A DNA stretch of 64,000 nt from contig NZ_QKUF01000005.1 in the NCBI RefSeq assembly GCF_003253565.1, positions 62,001 through 126,000 of the forward strand, given 5' to 3'. A model generated the notes under the pieces. That model was not told where the DNA came from. It was given only the letters and a program-made list of their open reading frames with translations, and ran no database searches. Of this stretch, positions 53,794-62,347 are shown piece by piece (the stretch's first letter is position 1; each line of letters starts with the position of its first letter). Origin of the DNA: Thermosporothrix hazakensis (GTDB lineage: Bacteria > Chloroflexota > Ktedonobacteria > Ktedonobacterales > Ktedonobacteraceae). Both the position numbers and the translations under genes were made by a program.

Positions 53794-55710
53794 CTAGCTG
53801 GCAACGTCTGCCAGCTCCTCCCATTCACTCAGGAGTGCATCCACACGCGCTTTTGCCTGCTCATAGTCCTCATTCAAACGCATCAACTCATCCGCATCGG
53901 CTTGTAAAGCAGCTTCAGATAGAGCGGTTTCCAGTTCTTTCACCCGGGACTCCGCCTTCTCTATCTCGCGCTCCACATCCTCAATGGTACGCGTTTTTGT
54001 ACGAGTGCGCTTCTTATTCCGCGTGGGTGCCGCCTCTGGCTTCTTCTCAACGGTCTGCTTCTTCTCAACAGTGGGCTTATCGAGCACCAGAGGTCGCTTG
54101 AAGCGCCGATACTCGGTATAATTTCCCTGGTACGGGATCAGCACCCCCTCCTCAATCGCCCAGATTTTGGTTGCCAGGCGATCTACAAAGTAGCGGTCAT
54201 GCGAGACAAAAAGCAATGAGCCCTCAAACTCGCTCATCACTTCTTCCAGAAACTGGCGCGATTGCAGATCCAGGTGGTTGGTTGGCTCGTCCAGGATCAG
54301 GAAATTTGCACCTTGCAAGGTTAACTTAGCTAACGCGACGCGGCTCCGTTCGCCACCACTCAGCGCATGGATTGGCTTAAAGACATCATCCCCTGAAAAC
54401 AGAAAACGCCCGAGAAAGCTGCGTGCGCCCTCCTCGCTCAACGCGCTGACCTGTCGAATCTCATCGATAATCGTGCGGTCCATATCAAGACCAGAGTGCG
54501 TCTGCGAGTAATAGCCAATTCGCACATTATGCCCAAGCTGAATATGCCCGCCAAGCGCTGGAATCTCCCCGATAATCGTACGCAGCAACGTCGTCTTACC
54601 CGATCCATTCGGCCCAAGCAGCCCGATACGATCACCGCGCTCCAGTTCCAGATCAGCACACTGGAAAAGCGCCTCGCTGGGCTCGTGCCGCTTCTTGAAG
54701 CCGATTATCAGCTTACGCGCAGAGAGAACCATACGCCCGCTATCCATCACCGGACTGAGTTCAAAATGCATCTCAGCAAAGTCCTGTGGGCGCTCAATGC
54801 GTTCCATCCGGTCCAGCAATTTCTGGCGTCCACGGGCCTCTTTACTGCGTTGTCCGGCTTTATACCGCCGAATAAATTCTTCGGTTCGTGCGATATATGC
54901 TTGCTGCGCCTCATATTCTTTCAAACGCCGCTCCATCCGCTCTTCGCGCAGGCTCAGATACTTTGTATAGTTTCCCGGGTACTCCTCAATATGACCAAAG
55001 GCAAGCTCAATCGTACGCGTCACTACTTTATCCAGAAAATAGCGGTCGTGCGCAACAATCAGCATTGCTCCGCTCCAGGAAGAGAGATATTCTTCCAGCC
55101 ATTCCAGAGACTCCAGATCCAGATGGTTTGTCGGCTCGTCCAGCAACAATACATCCGGTTCCTGCAACAGCAGCTTACCCAGTGAGGCCCGCGTCTTCTG
55201 TCCGCCACTCAACTGCGCAAAGGGAGCATCCTGTTGCTCACGAGTAAAGCCCAGACCATCAAGCACCTGCGAAACGCGATGTTCATAGGTATAGCCACCA
55301 GCATGCTCAAAGCGTGTCTGGAGCTCCGCATATTGCTGTAGCAACTGCTCATAGACGGCTGGTTGGGCCTGGGCTTCAGGAGCAGACATACGCTGAGCCA
55401 GCGCACTTAATTCCTGTTCCCACTGCCGCACCTGCGCAAAAACGGTCAGCATCTCCTCTCGTAACGTATTACCAGGCTGAAAATCCGCCATCTGCGACAG
55501 ATAACCAATGCGGACATTGCGCGCGACCGCTATTTCTCCCGCATCAGGCTCCTCGCGTCCCGCCAGAATATTCAAGAGGGTAGACTTCCCTGCACCATTT
55601 GGCCCTACTAAACCGATCCGATCCCCTGGGTCTACTTGAAAACTAACATCAGAAAAAATGAGTTCAGCACCAAAGGATTTCGCCAGATTCGTCACTGTTA
55701 CAATTGGCAT
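53794..55710 (-). CDS. ABC-F family ATPase
   Basis: A 638-residue protein with two ABC domains and no membrane part. Domain 1 has GPNGAGKST and signature LSGGQKTRAS; domain 2 has GPNGSGKTT and LSGGERSRV. The linker between them (residues about 230-320) is charged and helical as in ABC-F proteins, and a coiled coil of about 70 residues ends the protein. It resembles the Uup/YdiF/EttA type that acts on ribosomes; some members give antibiotic resistance. The exact subfamily cannot be told. The start is ATG 55710 behind AGGTG. It ends 5 bp from the caspase-like stop. Confidence 0.93.
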   Translation of the reverse strand: MPIVTVTNLAKSFGAELIFSDVSFQVDPGDRIGLVGPNGAGKSTLLNILAGREEPDAGEIAVARNVRIGYLSQMADFQPGNTLREEMLTVFAQVRQWEQELSALAQRMSAPEAQAQPAVYEQLLQQYAELQTRFEHAGGYTYEHRVSQVLDGLGFTREQQDAPFAQLSGGQKTRASLGKLLLQEPDVLLLDEPTNHLDLESLEWLEEYLSSWSGAMLIVAHDRYFLDKVVTRTIELAFGHIEEYPGNYTKYLSLREERMERRLKEYEAQQAYIARTEEFIRRYKAGQRSKEARGRQKLLDRMERIERPQDFAEMHFELSPVMDSGRMVLSARKLIIGFKKRHEPSEALFQCADLELERGDRIGLLGPNGSGKTTLLRTIIGEIPALGGHIQLGHNVRIGYYSQTHSGLDMDRTIIDEIRQVSALSEEGARSFLGRFLFSGDDVFKPIHALSGGERSRVALAKLTLQGANFLILDEPTNHLDLQSRQFLEEVMSEFEGSLLFVSHDRYFVDRLATKIWAIEEGVLIPYQGNYTEYRRFKRPLVLDKPTVEKKQTVEKKPEAAPTRNKKRTRTKTRTIEDVEREIEKAESRVKELETALSEAALQADADELMRLNEDYEQAKARVDALLSEWEELADVAS

Positions 55711-56263
55711 TTTTACATCACCTAGCTAGACAAACATACCTGTAGACATTCTTTCCAGGGCAATAACGTTGAGTAGCGTATCATAATCGCTATCCCCCGC
55801 GCAAGAGAAGCCAGCCAGCACACAAAAAAGCAGCGCTCACTATCCCTTGCTTATGTGATAAAAGGATAAGGAAGAAATACCGGAGGACAAAAAGCGTGCA
55901 ACCAGGCATTTGGACTCAAAAGCAGTTCCTGGCATCCTCGCCACAGCAGAACCGCGCTCCCAAACCATCCGCGCTCTTCTGGAAGAACATGCTGCTTCTG
56001 GCATTATAGCATACCGTTGATCGTATTTATACACCTTCTATAGAATATCTATCGGCCCTTCCCCTTGAAAAATTCAATCCTCACGCCGAAAACATCCATT
56101 CTGCTAGCCATCCAGAAAGAAGAATGGAAATACGCCTCTAGTAGGAACGATCCCCACCTGTAGACTGATCTCCATTCCCGTTCAGTGCACTATACTCAAT
56201 ACAAATCGATTTCAAATCCCTCTACCTCACTATAAAGCAATGCAAGAACAGGAGTTTTTCTAC
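55711..56263. other. Long intergenic region with one small ORF
   Basis: 553 bp between divergent genes. It holds the small GTG-start ORF listed next and upstream sequence of the membrane-protein gene at 56264. No repeat or RNA was recognised. Confidence 0.5.
55896..56009 (+). CDS. Possible 37-residue small protein
   Basis: GTG 55896 to TAG 56009, with GGAGG (55881-55885) at good spacing. The peptide begins MQPGIWTQKQFLASSPQQNR and ends in a short hydrophobic stretch, NMLLLAL. I do not recognise it. The strong ribosome site is the only support. Confidence 0.3.
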   Translation: MQPGIWTQKQFLASSPQQNRAPKPSALFWKNMLLLAL

Positions 56264-56359
56264 ATGAATACGACAGCAACGACCCCATCTAATGGGGGCA
56301 GCCGATCAGTTCCTTTCAACTGGCAATGCGCTACTGCTTCCTGGTGGCAGCCATTCTGA
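56264..56359 (+). other. Well-initiated short frame, likely the displaced N-terminus of the next gene
   Basis: ATG 56264 has GGAG 9 nt upstream and reads MNTTATTPSNGGSRSVPFNWQ before continuing out of register to a stop at 56357. The membrane protein that starts at 56326 is in another frame and has no ribosome site. Inserting one base at the CAATG junction (near 56325) would join NWQ to MRYCFL. This indicates a one-base deletion, a sequencing error or programmed shifting. Confidence 0.55.
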
Positions 56360-56709
56360 CAGAGCTTGGCATTGTCATACAGGTGTTTTTTGCCGGCGCG
56401 GGCATTTTCGCACAGGGCTCATGGTTTATGTATCATGGCATTCTGGGCAGTACAATCTTTCTTCTACCACTCTTACAGCTTGTCTTTGGTCTGCTTGGTA
56501 GGCTTCCCTGGAAGATCAACCTGCTGAGCGTACTGGTTGCCATCCTGATTATTGTCCAGCCCTTTCTCATCTACCCGTTTCGAGCCGCTGGTATTCCTAT
56601 TGTTGCGGCCCTCCACCCGGTCAATGCCATGCTCATTTTTCTGTTAGCGCTCACCCAGGTCTTGCAAGGGCGGAAGTATACGCGCACGACCAACATCCAG
56701 CCAGAATAG
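56326..56709 (+). CDS. Small multi-helix membrane protein (DUF6220-like), probably frameshifted at its start
   Basis: A 127-residue protein with four membrane helices (LVAAILTELGIVIQVFFAG, STIFLLPLLQLVFGLLG, INLLSVLVAILIIVQPFLI and a last one ending LIFLLALTQVLQG). The pattern of an early GxxIQVFFAG, a central H-G-x-L-G and a late LHPVNAMLIF resembles DUF6220-type proteins. The true start is probably ATG 56264 in another frame. The cupredoxin gene follows 15 nt after the stop, so both could act in membrane copper or redox biology; that is inference. Confidence 0.65.
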   Translation: MRYCFLVAAILTELGIVIQVFFAGAGIFAQGSWFMYHGILGSTIFLLPLLQLVFGLLGRLPWKINLLSVLVAILIIVQPFLIYPFRAAGIPIVAALHPVNAMLIFLLALTQVLQGRKYTRTTNIQPE

Positions 56710-56724
56710 AAGGGAAGAAGAACC

Positions 56725-57132
56725 ATGCGTATTCGCTTCATACTTGCCCCAGCGCTGCTCGGCTTTCTGATTCTGACACTACTGGTCGCCTGTGGCAGCA
56801 CATCAACTACGACCAGTACAGAGAAACAGCAATCAGCATCTGATAATGAAGTACATATGACAACAAACGACTTCGTGCAAAAATCGATCACTATTCACAA
56901 GGGAGAAAGCATCACGCTGATCGCAGATAACGCTGTTCCGCATTACATCTCAAACGGCACCTGGAACAACGGTTCGGCAAAGCCTAAAGCGGAGGCAGGA
57001 GCTCCCACCGCGAACAATATCACGATCAATGGGAACAGCACAGGCAAGCTTGGCCCATTCAATACCAGCGGTACATTTCAGTTCTACTGCACGATTCATC
57101 CGGGCATGAATCTCACGGTGATCGTCCAATAA
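56725..57132 (+). CDS. Cupredoxin-like lipoprotein
   Basis: A 135-residue protein. The signal peptide ends in lipobox LVACG. The mature part is a cupredoxin beta-sandwich with a complete type 1 copper site: His in AVPHYISNG, then Cys, His and Met in FYCTIHPGM. It should bind copper and carry electrons or deliver copper outside the cell. It follows the small membrane protein by 15 nt and is near ctaA, which fits a link with the aerobic respiratory chain. Confidence 0.88.
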   Translation: MRIRFILAPALLGFLILTLLVACGSTSTTTSTEKQQSASDNEVHMTTNDFVQKSITIHKGESITLIADNAVPHYISNGTWNNGSAKPKAEAGAPTANNITINGNSTGKLGPFNTSGTFQFYCTIHPGMNLTVIVQ

Positions 57133-57139
57133 AGAAAAA

Positions 57140-57161
57140 GGAGGCTACTGGGGTAGCCTCC
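57140..57161. terminator. Bidirectional terminator
   Basis: GGAGGCTAC (57140-57148) pairs with GTAGCCTCC (57153-57161). The A-rich left flank gives a U-tract for the minus-strand ctaA transcript. It lies between the convergent cupredoxin and ctaA genes. Confidence 0.85.
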
Positions 57162-57171
57162 GCCTCGTTGT

Positions 57172-58149
57172 TTATTGCGCTCCTCGCGCCGCAAGCTGCA
57201 CATTTTCCACCGGACGTTTCTTCCAGGGCCACTCGACCAGAATACAGTTGTAACACAACACTGTAAAACAGGCGGAAATAATCGTTGAGTGCAACAGCGC
57301 CGCCATCAACTGCCCTCCCGACGCGATCGTCAGCCAGCCGCTAAGAGCCTGCGCGGTAAAGAGCGCAAAGGCAATCAGGCTTGTCCAGAAGATATCACGT
57401 CGTCCCTTCTGCAAACGAGCAACCAGAACAAAGAAGATCAGAGATAACAGCCACAGCGAAAGGGCACAAAAACGATGCAGCATCTGGATACCGGCCAGGG
57501 TCGAGAAATTGGGGAAAATTGTTGGGCCACAGCCCGGGAACTGGAAGCCACAGGCCATTGTCGCCTCAGTATGCCGCACCAGCGCTCCTGTATAAATAAC
57601 AATATAGGTAATAACTGCTAGCAGCCATGCACCATACTGTACCACTTTTGCCGCGGGCTGCTTCCGCTCCCGCACTGGTGTATCAGCCTGCTGGCCGGGC
57701 TTGATCTGGAACAGTCGAATCGTCAAAAGAATGACGCTGGCAAACGAGATCAGCGAGAAGCCGAAATGAAAGGCAAGAAAGACATACTTTCCCATTGTGC
57801 CTTCAAACATCACCGTCAATGCACCTAGCGCGCCCTGTAAGATCACAAAAAACAGGCTCAGACCGCCAAAAAACTTGACGCGAAAATCATGACGGAACGT
57901 CAGCCAGGACCAGACCATCAAGATCAAAATCAAGGCTCCATCAAGCCCTGAAACAATACGGTGACTATATTCAAGGACCGTCTCAATCGGCATTGATTCT
58001 GGAATTAACTGGCCGTGGCAAAAAGGCCATGATCCTCCGCATCCTCGACCAGAGCCGGTTTTCGACACAATCGCACCCATCAGCACCATAATATAGGCAC
58101 CGATCGCGGTTAAAATAGCAAATGCTCTCATCAAACGATGAAACTTCAC
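57172..58149 (-). CDS. ctaA: Heme A synthase (COX15/CtaA family)
   Basis: A 325-residue protein. I chose GTG 58149 (MKFHRLMRAFAIL) because AAGGAGG is 8 nt upstream; a longer frame to 58191 is unsupported. It has eight membrane helices. The extracellular Cys pair loop is SGRGCGGSWPFCHGQ, and heme-binding His residues appear in EYSHRIVSG, LAFHFG, MLHRFCAL and LLHSTI. A second Cys loop, CGFQFPGCGP, is in the second half. It converts heme O to heme A for cytochrome oxidase. Confidence 0.92.
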   Translation of the reverse strand: MKFHRLMRAFAILTAIGAYIMVLMGAIVSKTGSGRGCGGSWPFCHGQLIPESMPIETVLEYSHRIVSGLDGALILILMVWSWLTFRHDFRVKFFGGLSLFFVILQGALGALTVMFEGTMGKYVFLAFHFGFSLISFASVILLTIRLFQIKPGQQADTPVRERKQPAAKVVQYGAWLLAVITYIVIYTGALVRHTEATMACGFQFPGCGPTIFPNFSTLAGIQMLHRFCALSLWLLSLIFFVLVARLQKGRRDIFWTSLIAFALFTAQALSGWLTIASGGQLMAALLHSTIISACFTVLCYNCILVEWPWKKRPVENVQLAARGAQ

Positions 58150-58513
58150 GTACTCTTCCTCCTTAGAAACTGAGCAGGATACCAGAGGCACCAGAATCGT
58201 TCTTTCCTTTTCTCACGCGTGGTATCCTCTCATCCCCCCTCACAGGATAGCCTTTCTAGAGTCTTTATGCAAGCAGATACTGCAATGAATCTCATGACAT
58301 CATAAAGGGTTTGAGGGCTCGATACACAATAGTCTATGTTCGGTACAGCAAGCAACACTCGAGCTCCCCGCCGTCCTTTTCTGGAGGTTAGAAACAGCAT
58401 AAACACGTTTCACCTGCTGACAGGGAGAGATTCCTGCATCGAATTTTACCTCTCAAAGCAAGATGAAGACAAGACCAGGACCGAAGTTTCGATCTTCAGC
58501 CCTGATCCTGGAA
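58150..58513. other. Intergenic region upstream of ctaA
   Basis: 364 bp. It contains the ctaA upstream region and the 3' side of the MFS gene. CCAGGA and TCCTGG near 58480-58512 may be a loose hairpin after the MFS stop. No gene was seen. Confidence 0.45.
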
Positions 58514-59770
58514 TCACCTCCGACGCAAGCGATACACCCCCACCAGCGCAGTCAGAAAGACCATGAACAGACCAATACCCATACATAACAACACCGGACG
58601 GGCTCCAAGCGGCTCTAACAGCAGACCACCCCAGATCAACGCCCCAACCGGCTCAATCCCGAATGTCAGGAAACGGAACGCACTGTTCACGCGCCCCTGT
58701 AGCCCATCCGGGATGACCGTCAGGCGATAGGCTACCATCGGCACGGCATAGAGTGTCCACATCGCTCCACAGAGCATCCGAGCCAGGAAAAGAATGACTG
58801 GATGCACAGGCAACGCAGCCAGAAGCAGGCTACACGCCATTCCAGCAATGGCGCCGACCAGTAGCCATCCGGTCCTGTAACGACGCTGAAACCAGGGAGC
58901 CGCCCACCCACCCAGTACCACCCCGATACCATTGGCACTGACAATCAAGCCAAGCCAGAGCACATCCAGATGCAAATCACGCTCTGAAAGCACAATCACC
59001 GCTAGATCCGACGATACCAGCAGAAAATTGATGAGCATCGTTAATAACGCAAGCGCCAGCAAAATACGCTCTGTAAAGAGGAAACGCAGCCCTTCTAGCA
59101 TGTCCCGCCAAACTGAACGCAGAGGCCGCACCTCCACCTTGCTGTGAAACGGACGCTTGATACAGCCTAATGAGAGCGCAGACAGCAGATACGAGATGCT
59201 ATCAAAGAGAAATGCCAGCATCGCACCCACAACCGGCGTTCCAGCAAGCCGGATCAGCAAAGATCCCAGGTTCTTTCCAAGCAGCGGGACACCATTTTCG
59301 GTCATCTCACTGAGCGAATAGGCCCGCGCCAGGTGCGCCGAGTCTACCAGACGCGGTAAAGCCGAGATCTGAGCCAGACTGAAGAAGACACCCGCCGCAG
59401 CCGCCACAAAAACCACAATATAGAGATGTACCACTTCCAGCGTACCGGTCACATAGAGCAGCGGCACAAGCCCCAGAACAAACCAGCGCACCAGATCAGC
59501 CACGATCATCACGAGCTTACGGTTCCAGCGGTCAACGAACGCCCCAACCGGCAAACTGAATAACAGATAGGGTAACAACGTGAGCGTCTCAACGATACCC
59601 GCTGCCGAAGCTGAATTCGTTAATGCCAGCATCAGTAGAATAGTCGCAAACTGTGAAAGAGTGGTCCCCATTGTCGAGACGACCTGCCCACCAAAAAGGA
59701 GCAGGAAATCTTTGTTCCGCCATAAAGAGCGTGACCGCTCCTGCCCTGTTTTAAGAAGAGATGATGACAT
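58514..59770 (-). CDS. MFS exporter (EntS/MFS_3-like)
   Basis: A 418-residue protein with twelve membrane helices. FLLLFGGQVVSTMGTTLSQF and GAFVDRWNRKLVMIVADL (the MFS loop 2-3 motif) are at the start, and GVVLGGWAAPWFQRRYRTG marks the second half. Relatives of this subfamily export siderophores, macrolides or other small molecules, and the substrate is unknown. ATG 59770 is behind AAGGAG, whose 5' side lies in a possible hairpin. The long leader contains further inverted repeats. Confidence 0.88.
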   Translation of the reverse strand: MSSSLLKTGQERSRSLWRNKDFLLLFGGQVVSTMGTTLSQFATILLMLALTNSASAAGIVETLTLLPYLLFSLPVGAFVDRWNRKLVMIVADLVRWFVLGLVPLLYVTGTLEVVHLYIVVFVAAAAGVFFSLAQISALPRLVDSAHLARAYSLSEMTENGVPLLGKNLGSLLIRLAGTPVVGAMLAFLFDSISYLLSALSLGCIKRPFHSKVEVRPLRSVWRDMLEGLRFLFTERILLALALLTMLINFLLVSSDLAVIVLSERDLHLDVLWLGLIVSANGIGVVLGGWAAPWFQRRYRTGWLLVGAIAGMACSLLLAALPVHPVILFLARMLCGAMWTLYAVPMVAYRLTVIPDGLQGRVNSAFRFLTFGIEPVGALIWGGLLLEPLGARPVLLCMGIGLFMVFLTALVGVYRLRRR

Positions 59771-60242
59771 ATATAGTACTCCTTCGTGTTGAGATAAAAT
59801 GAAATGTGTTCAAACACGAAGAAGCAGGGAGGAGCTCTAGCAAGAGCCAACAATAAGCTACGCCAGATAGGGGCTACCGGCGTACAGAGAGAGGTATATT
59901 GATCTCTATAGTGTTGATAGAGATATCGCGAAGGACGGCCAGTCGCGCTGGCTCAATTGGCTCAATAGAAAGGTATCAACGCAATTTTTCTCAGATCTAG
60001 ATCAGATGTGGAAGTGATCCCGGCTTTCACCCCGTTTGCAAAGGGTAGCACCGAGTGCAAAGCTCACATGAGACAATAGAAGACGGCAGAGTTGGACCTG
60101 TTCCTCCTCCCCGGCAGACGCATCTACCGAGGGACTCTCATCCTCTATTGATCTACGAATTCCGCTAATGGCAGCATAACAGAGCGGCTTTCACTTCGTC
60201 AAGGGTAAGAAAGAAAACAACGACGAGAGGAAAAAGAGAAGT
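59771..60242. other. Long leader of the MFS gene with inverted repeats
   Basis: 472 bp between the MFS start and the tRNA-like pair. TTCGTGTT (59783-59790) and AACACGAA (59813-59820) form an inverted repeat, and on the mRNA the downstream arm runs into the GGAG ribosome site. GTGTTCAAACAC (59806-59817) is itself palindromic. GATCTCTAT (59901-59909) pairs with ATAGAGAT (59917-59924). These suggest a repressor operator and/or a ribosome-site hairpin. No ORF is seen. Confidence 0.45.
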
Positions 60243-60315
60243 GGAGGCGACCGGGAGTCGAACCCGGCATCCTGCTTCCAGAGCCAAGAGCTGCGCTACC
60301 CTTACGCCTCACCCC
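60243..60315 (-). tRNA. Atypical tRNA, Gln(CTG)-like
   Basis: It reads on the minus strand from GGGGTGA (60315). The acceptor pairs GGGGTGA with TCGCCTC using two wobble pairs. The D arm GCGTAAGGGTAGCGC is canonical, and the T arm CCGGG-TTCGACT-CCCGG is perfect. The anticodon region TCTTG...CAGGA encloses a 10-nt loop containing CTCTGGA, the usual Gln(CTG) loop. One linker base between acceptor and D stem is missing and CCA is not encoded. The identity is uncertain. Confidence 0.5.
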
Positions 60316-60325
60316 AACGGCAGTA

Positions 60326-60399
60326 TAAGGCGAAAGGGGGTTCGAACCCTCTATCTCCGTCTTGCAAGGACGGTATTCTCACCGTTGAACTACACCCCA
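60326..60399 (-). tRNA. Atypical tRNA with TGC (Ala) anticodon
   Basis: It reads on the minus strand from TGGGGTG (60399). The anticodon arm CCGTC-CTTGCAA-GACGG is perfect, with anticodon TGC (Ala), and the D arm GTTC...GAAT is normal. The acceptor pairs TGGGGTG with CGCCTTA with three wobble pairs. The T arm GAGGG-TTCGAAC has an extra C in its 3' side. A U1-A72 type end is unusual for Ala, where G3-U70 and G1 are expected. CCA is not encoded. Confidence 0.6.
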
Positions 60400-60480
60400 T
60401 GCTGATCGGATCAACTAATGAAGCAATTATAACCCGTTTCGTATTGTGCAGTAAGATTACATTTCTATACATCAAATTCA

Positions 60481-62133
60481 CTACCAGGGAACCGAGACAT
60501 AGTCTTTGTAGAAATGCCCGTATGTCAGCTTACCATCCACTATCCCCTGAAAGATTGGATCACAGACGCGTGCCGCCGCATCTACAAGATCAAGCGGTAA
60601 GATCAAGTGCTCATCCTGAATATCCACAGGCGTCTGCAACGAGATCCAACCGGGATCCACACTGTTCATATAAAGAGAATCTGCCGCCAGCTCCTCCGCC
60701 GAAGAATGGGTCAGCATATTCAGAGCCGCCTTCGCCATATTCGTGTGGGGGTGCGTTCCACGCTTCTTTTGCGCAAATTGCCCCTCGGTCGCAGTGACGT
60801 TCACGATAAAGCGATGCGGGAACTGGCTTCGTTTCATCAGTGGACGCAGGCGACTGATAAGCAGAAATGGCGCGGTAACATTGACAACCTGTACCTCCAG
60901 CATCTCTGCCAGTGAGATATCAGCCAGGCGTGCAGTCCAGCTATTCTGTTCTGCAACGGCAAGCGGACCAACCTCTTCCTGCGCGACCGGAGGCGCCTCT
61001 TTGGCCGACGATCCAGGGGGGGCCAGTAAAGCCCGAAAAGGCTCCTCTCCATCTTGCATCATAAACGCGACCGGAGGTAACATAGCCTGAGAACGCTCAA
61101 CCAGCAACCGCTGTTCCGCTGAAAGCTCGGCTCGCTCACTTGCCAGAAGAGCAGCATAGGCTGAGGGCGGCTGTTTGACCGTTTGTGCCGCATTGTTAAT
61201 CAGAATATCCAATCCCGGATAGGCCGAGGAAAGGTAGTTGATAAATTGTTCCAGCACTGGCAAGGAGCGGAAATCAAGGCCATAAATATGCAGCCGATCG
61301 CGCCATTTCTGAAAATCAGGCTCACGGCTGTAACGTCGGGCTGCGTCATAGGGAAAACGTGTTGTGGCAATTACCCGGGCTCCTGCCCGCAAGAGGCGTA
61401 AAGCGGTCGCATACCCGATTTTTATTCGTGCTCCTGTCACCAGCGCAATGCGCCCTGTCAGATCTCCGGGGATCGCCCGTTTCACATAGTTGAGATCACC
61501 ACACTGCAAGCAGAGCCGCTCATAGAAGAAGTGATGGTGGGTATAATTCCGCTTGCAGACATAACAGGTATATGCCTTGTCAGACTCCAGGGTACGAGAA
61601 ATATGAATAGTGCTCTGCGCAAAAGGAATACGATCCAGCACGGGATTACGATACAAGAGACCGTGCCCCTGCGCAAGCAAAAAATCGGGAAGCGACAGCA
61701 TCTTCTGCCGCTTCAGACTGGCATCCAGTAACAACACAAGCACTTCCTGGCTCTGCGTTTGCGTATCTTTTAATGCCCGAAAGGCAATAATCCCTAATGG
61801 TAAGAACTTCCCAAGCCGACGCGCAGGCCTCTGTGTTGCCAGAATCTCTTCTAACTTCCGTTCGGGCAGCAGAGTTTTAGTGGAGGCGGTCACCCGCAAG
61901 AGCGCTTCCAGCCCTACCGTATCGAGCGCGTCAGCAAGCTGAACAGTGACAAGCGCCTGACGAATATCAAATATCCCTTCTTCCTCTCGCATCAACATGC
62001 TCTCAATCGTCCGATCATAGAGCACCAGATCAACACGAGATGAGAGCTGTTGCCGCTCGTTACACAAACGGCCAGACCCAAGCCCGTAGCTCTGTGGGAG
62101 TGGCTGGCGTAATTCAGCCCGCAGAAGCGCCAA
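60481..62133 (-). CDS. SDR-fold protein with zinc ribbon and altered active site
   Basis: A 550-residue protein. No good ATG is visible; TTG 62133 is used, and a CTG at 62151 is possible. Residues 1-185 are an unrecognised helical domain. Residues 188-213 are a zinc ribbon (Cys190, Cys193, Cys208, Cys211). Residues 226-550 are a short-chain dehydrogenase fold with LVTGARIKIG (233-240) and LINNAA (311-316). The usual Ser is Thr (NVTATEG), and the YxxxK motif reads TNMAK (464-468), so the catalytic Tyr is absent. It may bind NAD(P) without classic reduction. Its biological role is unknown. Confidence 0.72.
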   Translation of the reverse strand: MALLRAELRQPLPQSYGLGSGRLCNERQQLSSRVDLVLYDRTIESMLMREEEGIFDIRQALVTVQLADALDTVGLEALLRVTASTKTLLPERKLEEILATQRPARRLGKFLPLGIIAFRALKDTQTQSQEVLVLLLDASLKRQKMLSLPDFLLAQGHGLLYRNPVLDRIPFAQSTIHISRTLESDKAYTCYVCKRNYTHHHFFYERLCLQCGDLNYVKRAIPGDLTGRIALVTGARIKIGYATALRLLRAGARVIATTRFPYDAARRYSREPDFQKWRDRLHIYGLDFRSLPVLEQFINYLSSAYPGLDILINNAAQTVKQPPSAYAALLASERAELSAEQRLLVERSQAMLPPVAFMMQDGEEPFRALLAPPGSSAKEAPPVAQEEVGPLAVAEQNSWTARLADISLAEMLEVQVVNVTAPFLLISRLRPLMKRSQFPHRFIVNVTATEGQFAQKKRGTHPHTNMAKAALNMLTHSSAEELAADSLYMNSVDPGWISLQTPVDIQDEHLILPLDLVDAAARVCDPIFQGIVDGKLTYGHFYKDYVSVPW

Positions 62134-62300
62134 TGCATCAGGTTGTGTCAGATTCCTTATTTATACAAGAAAGAATAGAAGATAGGTGCAGGCGAATATC
62201 AGTCATCGGTCCTCAAAAACGCGTTTCTACCCGGAACAACATAGCTTCGCATAGACTACCATCCTGTATAGATGCATGTCAACGCCGATGATCATGCCAG

Positions 62301-62334
62301 AATCAAAAAGCCGGGCGCATTTCTGCAACCCGGC
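62301..62334 (-). terminator. Rho-independent terminator of the TPP enzyme gene
   Basis: GCCGGG (62310-62315) and CCCGGC (62329-62334) pair, extended by GCA/TGC around the loop. Five A residues on the left give the minus-strand U-tract. Confidence 0.85.
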
Positions 62335-62347
62335 ACAACCTAAAAGC

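Noticed and set aside
60040..60070. T-box-like string on the plus strand (GGGTAGCACCGAG)
   Set aside because: It differs from the T-box consensus at key bases, has no specifier stem or terminator, and no aminoacyl-tRNA synthetase or biosynthetic gene follows on that strand.
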